Below are positions 4,599 to 6,961 of a DNA stretch of 6,961 nucleotides, one piece after another. Under the pieces are notes generated by a model. It had not been told where the DNA came from, did no database searches, and was given only the letters and a program-made list of their open reading frames with translations. This stretch comes from Deltaproteobacteria bacterium RBG_16_54_11. GTDB taxonomy: Bacteria; Desulfobacterota; B13-G15; RBG-16-54-18. The number at the start of each line of letters is the position of its first letter. Position 1 is the first letter of the stretch. Position numbers and translations under genes: made by a program. The DNA lies in assembly GCA_001797905.1 (NCBI GenBank), contig MGQS01000130.1, forward strand, positions 1-6,961, in the 5' to 3' direction.

Positions 4599-6056
4599 CT
4601 AATACCCGGGCGGGGGCTCAAAGCCCCCTATAATATCCGCCAATCGCGCTGCAAAATCGATGGGCGTGCGATCCTCGAGAAACGGGCCGATTATCTGCAA
4701 GCCTATGGGCAGCCCGTCTTCGGTGCGGCCTACTGGTGCACTGGTAGCAGGCAGGTAAGCCAGCGTGGGGAGGCTTATCCATCTTTGCAGGAGACTATAC
4801 GGGGCAGTGTGGCCGTTGACCTCGATCGTTCGCTCCAGCGCCGTCTCATCCTTGGTGATGCTGTGGGGGATGGCAGGCACACTGGCCACCGGGCACAAGA
4901 GGACATCAAACCTCTTAAAGAATGCGGCCCATTTGGCTTGGTATTTATGACGCTCGGCGTCTGATGCCAGCCACTGGCGATGCCGCTGAGTAACATCACG
5001 GGCAAATCGGCCCATTTCTGAATCTTCGTCTCCTGTTTGGGCCATCTTTTCCAGCGTCTCGTACATGGCAGTTGGGATCCAGCCGAACAATGCCGGATAC
5101 ATCATTTTTTGAAAGGTCCTGCAAACTGCCGCGGTTTTAAACGCCGGACGTGCCTGATCATCTACCGTCGCGCCCGTAGCGCGCAGGGCATCGATAACGG
5201 CTTCGAGGCGGGCCTTCACCCGGCTGTCCACAAGGATATCCTTGTCATCGAGCCAGGCGGCAATGCGGTACTCTCGAAGGGAAGCGGCGCGCGGCTGAGG
5301 CAACGTCAGGGTCCAGCCCATCGCGTCCGCAGGAGCCGGGCCAGTTAAGCAATCGAGGGCCAGCATCAGATCCGCGGCACTGCGTGCCAGGGGTCCTACG
5401 CAATTGAGATCCGTTTCAGATACCGTTCCGGGCGGCGGCGGTATATGGCCTTGCTGGGGTATGATGCCGTATGAAGGCTTGTGTCCATAGACGCCGGTCC
5501 AGCAGGCAGGGATGCGGATGGATCCGGCGATATCGCTGCCCAGCTCCAAGGCGGTCAGCCCCGCAGCTAGGGCAGCTGCTGCGCCTCCCGACGAGCCTCC
5601 GGGGGTTCGTGCTACATTCCACGGGTTGTTTGTTATACCGAAGATATCGTTGTAGGTCTGGGAATCGGCACAAAAGAGGGGCACATTGGTCTTGCCGAAT
5701 ATCACGGCGCCGGCGTCGAGATAACGCTGTACCGCTACGGCATTGACGGCCGGGATATAATCCTTCAGACGAGGAGAGCCGCACGTGGTAAGCAGGCCGG
5801 CTGTCTCGAAGGCGTCCTTGATCGTGACGGGAACACCGTGGAGCGGGCCTAACGATTTGCCCTTAGCTTGCAGCTCATCCGCTTGTCTTGCCTGCGAGCG
5901 AGCGCGCTCCGCGTCAAGGGTGACAACGGCGTTGATCCGGCTATTAAGCCTCTCGATACGTGAAAGATAGAGTTCGAGCAGCTCCGTGCTGGAGACCTCG
6001 CCTGCACGGATCATCTGCGCGAGTTTTGTAGCGGGATAAAAGGCCAGCTCATCCAC
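4599..6056 (-). CDS. amidase-signature family hydrolase
   Basis: A complete 485-residue amidase-signature enzyme (COG0154/GatA-like fold), which hydrolyses carboxamide bonds in the cytosol. The catalytic triad is intact: K80 in GVPVTIKDAF, the bridging S155 in PGGSSGGAAAA and the nucleophile S179 in GSDIAGSIRIPA. The spacings (75 and 24 residues) equal those of fatty acid amide hydrolase (K142, S217, S241). The C-terminal region keeps the usual LPTLAYLPATSAP and GLPIGLQIIGPFLED substrate-pocket segments. There is no signal peptide. No gatB or gatC gene is adjacent and length and sequence do not point to tRNA transamidation, so a stand-alone amidase with unknown substrate is the better reading. 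Translation starts at GTG 6056, about six bases after AAGGGGA. Confidence 0.93.
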   Translation of the reverse strand: MDELAFYPATKLAQMIRAGEVSSTELLELYLSRIERLNSRINAVVTLDAERARSQARQADELQAKGKSLGPLHGVPVTIKDAFETAGLLTTCGSPRLKDYIPAVNAVAVQRYLDAGAVIFGKTNVPLFCADSQTYNDIFGITNNPWNVARTPGGSSGGAAAALAAGLTALELGSDIAGSIRIPACWTGVYGHKPSYGIIPQQGHIPPPPGTVSETDLNCVGPLARSAADLMLALDCLTGPAPADAMGWTLTLPQPRAASLREYRIAAWLDDKDILVDSRVKARLEAVIDALRATGATVDDQARPAFKTAAVCRTFQKMMYPALFGWIPTAMYETLEKMAQTGDEDSEMGRFARDVTQRHRQWLASDAERHKYQAKWAAFFKRFDVLLCPVASVPAIPHSITKDETALERTIEVNGHTAPYSLLQRWISLPTLAYLPATSAPVGRTEDGLPIGLQIIGPFLEDRTPIDFAARLADIIGGFEPPPGY

Positions 6057-6155
6057 GGCAGTCCCCTTTTTTAAAAGCAGATATGGGAACGATGATTCTT
6101 ATGATGCATAACAGAAAGGAGCAACGCCCTCAAAGTTCCCCGTTGGGCCAACGCA
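6057..6155. other. gap before the amidase with two short palindromes
   Basis: This 99-base gap holds the perfect palindrome CGTTGGGCCAACG (6141-6153), three bases after the stop codon of the DUF998/Frag1-like gene, and TTATGATGCATAA (6099-6111, arms TTATG and CATAA) about 43 bases before the amidase start. Either could be an operator. The first has only a one-base centre and no T run after it, so it is a poor terminator. No two-element promoter stands out. Confidence 0.3.
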
Positions 6156-6809
6156 CTATGCTCGCGATTTCTGCGCTTTCCCAAGTACGATACTGTGCGC
6201 TGCCAGCCAGAACATAAGCGATAAGAAGGCCAGCCATTCCCAGATCACAGGGGTATTCCGGGTAATGCCATCTATTTTACCGGCCAATGTCAGCAAAACG
6301 GCGAAGACAAGATAGATAGCCACGACTGTCAAGCTCGAAACGGGCAGGACCACGGGCAACCTGCGCCGCAACTCTTGGAATCCGATCAGGCTTTGCAGGA
6401 TAACGACCCCGAAGAAGTAGAGGAGCGCTGACGTTTTGTGGAGCGCCAAATTCAGGGAATAGGGGATCGCCGACATGCCGATGCTCCCAGCTACCACCAG
6501 GGCGCCGATTATCAAGGCCGCCGAGCTAAAGCCTCTACCGGCACCCACATGGGCAAGCTGAAGAACGAGGAACACCAGGAATAGATATCGCACGGGAGCA
6601 GCGATCAGCATGCCGGAATTAAAAAACGTTTGCGGCCACCCGGGTGTATTTCCTATATCGCTGAGATAGGTTGCAAGCATAGAAAAATCATGGTTTTGAA
6701 CGTACAAAAGCGTAGAGAAGACAACAGTCGCAATTCCCAGTATGACGCCAATGCTCCCGACAATCAGCAATGCCCTTGATACGCGGATCGTTGCTTCGCG
6801 TTTACTCAT
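6156..6809 (-). CDS. six-helix membrane protein, DUF998/Frag1-like
   Basis: A 217-residue membrane protein with six hydrophobic segments at about residues 12-36, 64-86, 95-117, 121-143, 154-176 and 187-209, and a basic cytoplasmic tail. The loop after the first helix carries TYLSDIGNTPGWPQTFFNSG, and the fourth helix begins ALHKTSALLYFFG. The S-D-x-G loop and the histidine-led helix are what I expect of DUF998 proteins and of the related Frag1/DRAM group; I cannot separate the two by eye. No function is established for bacterial members. The ATG at 6809 has AAAGGGGGA about five bases upstream. It begins 33 bases after the gene that enters from the window edge, so they probably share a transcript. 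Confidence 0.8.
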   Translation of the reverse strand: MSKREATIRVSRALLIVGSIGVILGIATVVFSTLLYVQNHDFSMLATYLSDIGNTPGWPQTFFNSGMLIAAPVRYLFLVFLVLQLAHVGAGRGFSSAALIIGALVVAGSIGMSAIPYSLNLALHKTSALLYFFGVVILQSLIGFQELRRRLPVVLPVSSLTVVAIYLVFAVLLTLAGKIDGITRNTPVIWEWLAFLSLMFWLAAHSIVLGKAQKSRA

Positions 6810-6842
6810 CGTATCCCCCTTTTTTTATTTATCTGAGTCGGC

Positions 6843-6961
6843 TTACCTTTGAAACCCGGAGACGAACTTATTCTTTAAATAATAAGCCAGCACCGTCTCC
6901 GCCGGCTTGATGCTGAAGATGCGGCCCAGCCTTTCCGAATATTCGCCGGCAGCTATTGGGT
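6843..6961 (-). CDS. C-terminal end of an unidentified gene, cut by the window edge
   Basis: The last 38 codons before a TAA at 6845-6843 form an open frame that runs off the window. The peptide begins PIAAGEYSERLGRIFSIKPA and ends ETVLAYYLKNKFVSGFQR, and its codon choice looks genuine. Another minus-strand frame here also stays open for about 30 codons but reads less like protein. I do not recognise the family from so short a piece. Confidence 0.55.
   Translation of the reverse strand, partial: PIAAGEYSERLGRIFSIKPAETVLAYYLKNKFVSGFQR

Noticed and set aside
4599..6056. GatA subunit of the glutamyl-tRNA amidotransferase
   Set aside because: There are no GatB or GatC genes beside it, and the sequence between the signature and C-terminus fits a stand-alone amidase better.

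Overview
The window is a tightly packed stretch of bacterial chromosome in which every convincing gene lies on the minus strand, so it reads from 6961 down to 1. I see no rRNA, tRNA, CRISPR array, transposase or phage gene. Shine-Dalgarno-type ribosome sites (GGAG/AAGGAGG-like) and sigma-70-type promoter elements are visible. A DUF4404 protein, a YgbA-type protein, an sll1863-type stress protein and a half-length TauE/SafE protein together suggest a Gram-negative bacterium, most likely a proteobacterium. The genus cannot be told from this sequence. Codon third positions are GC-rich in most genes, without extreme bias.

Layout in order of transcription. (a) 6961-6156: the C-terminal end of an unidentified gene, followed 33 bases later by a six-helix membrane protein (DUF998/Frag1-like). 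(b) 6056-4599: a complete amidase-signature hydrolase with its whole Lys-Ser-Ser triad, followed 40 bases later by a small exported protein of unknown function (4558-3944). The last part of that exported protein appears to be frameshifted: a different frame, with the expected codon bias, continues to 3862. (c) 3861-3721: a promoter and leader region with a consensus -10 box, a 7-bp direct repeat and inverted repeats. (d) 3720-1592: a probable five-gene operon holding an sll1863-type coiled-coil stress protein, a three-helix membrane protein, an unidentified soluble protein, a YgbA-type cysteine-rich protein (the nitrous-oxide-stimulated promoter family) and a small membrane protein with internal tandem repeats. 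(e) 1609-985: a strong promoter (TTGACA, 18-nt spacer, TATAAC) that overlaps the end of the previous gene and drives a multi-helix DUF4203-like membrane protein. (f) 984-49: an AT-rich region with a perfect -10 box, a half-length TauE/SafE (TSUP) transporter, and a DUF4404 gene.

No biochemical pathway joins these genes. The common theme is small stress-associated and membrane proteins. The stress-protein/YgbA operon and its dense control region are the part most likely to be a coordinated, little-described unit. The amidase and the terminal membrane protein look like ordinary accessory housekeeping genes.
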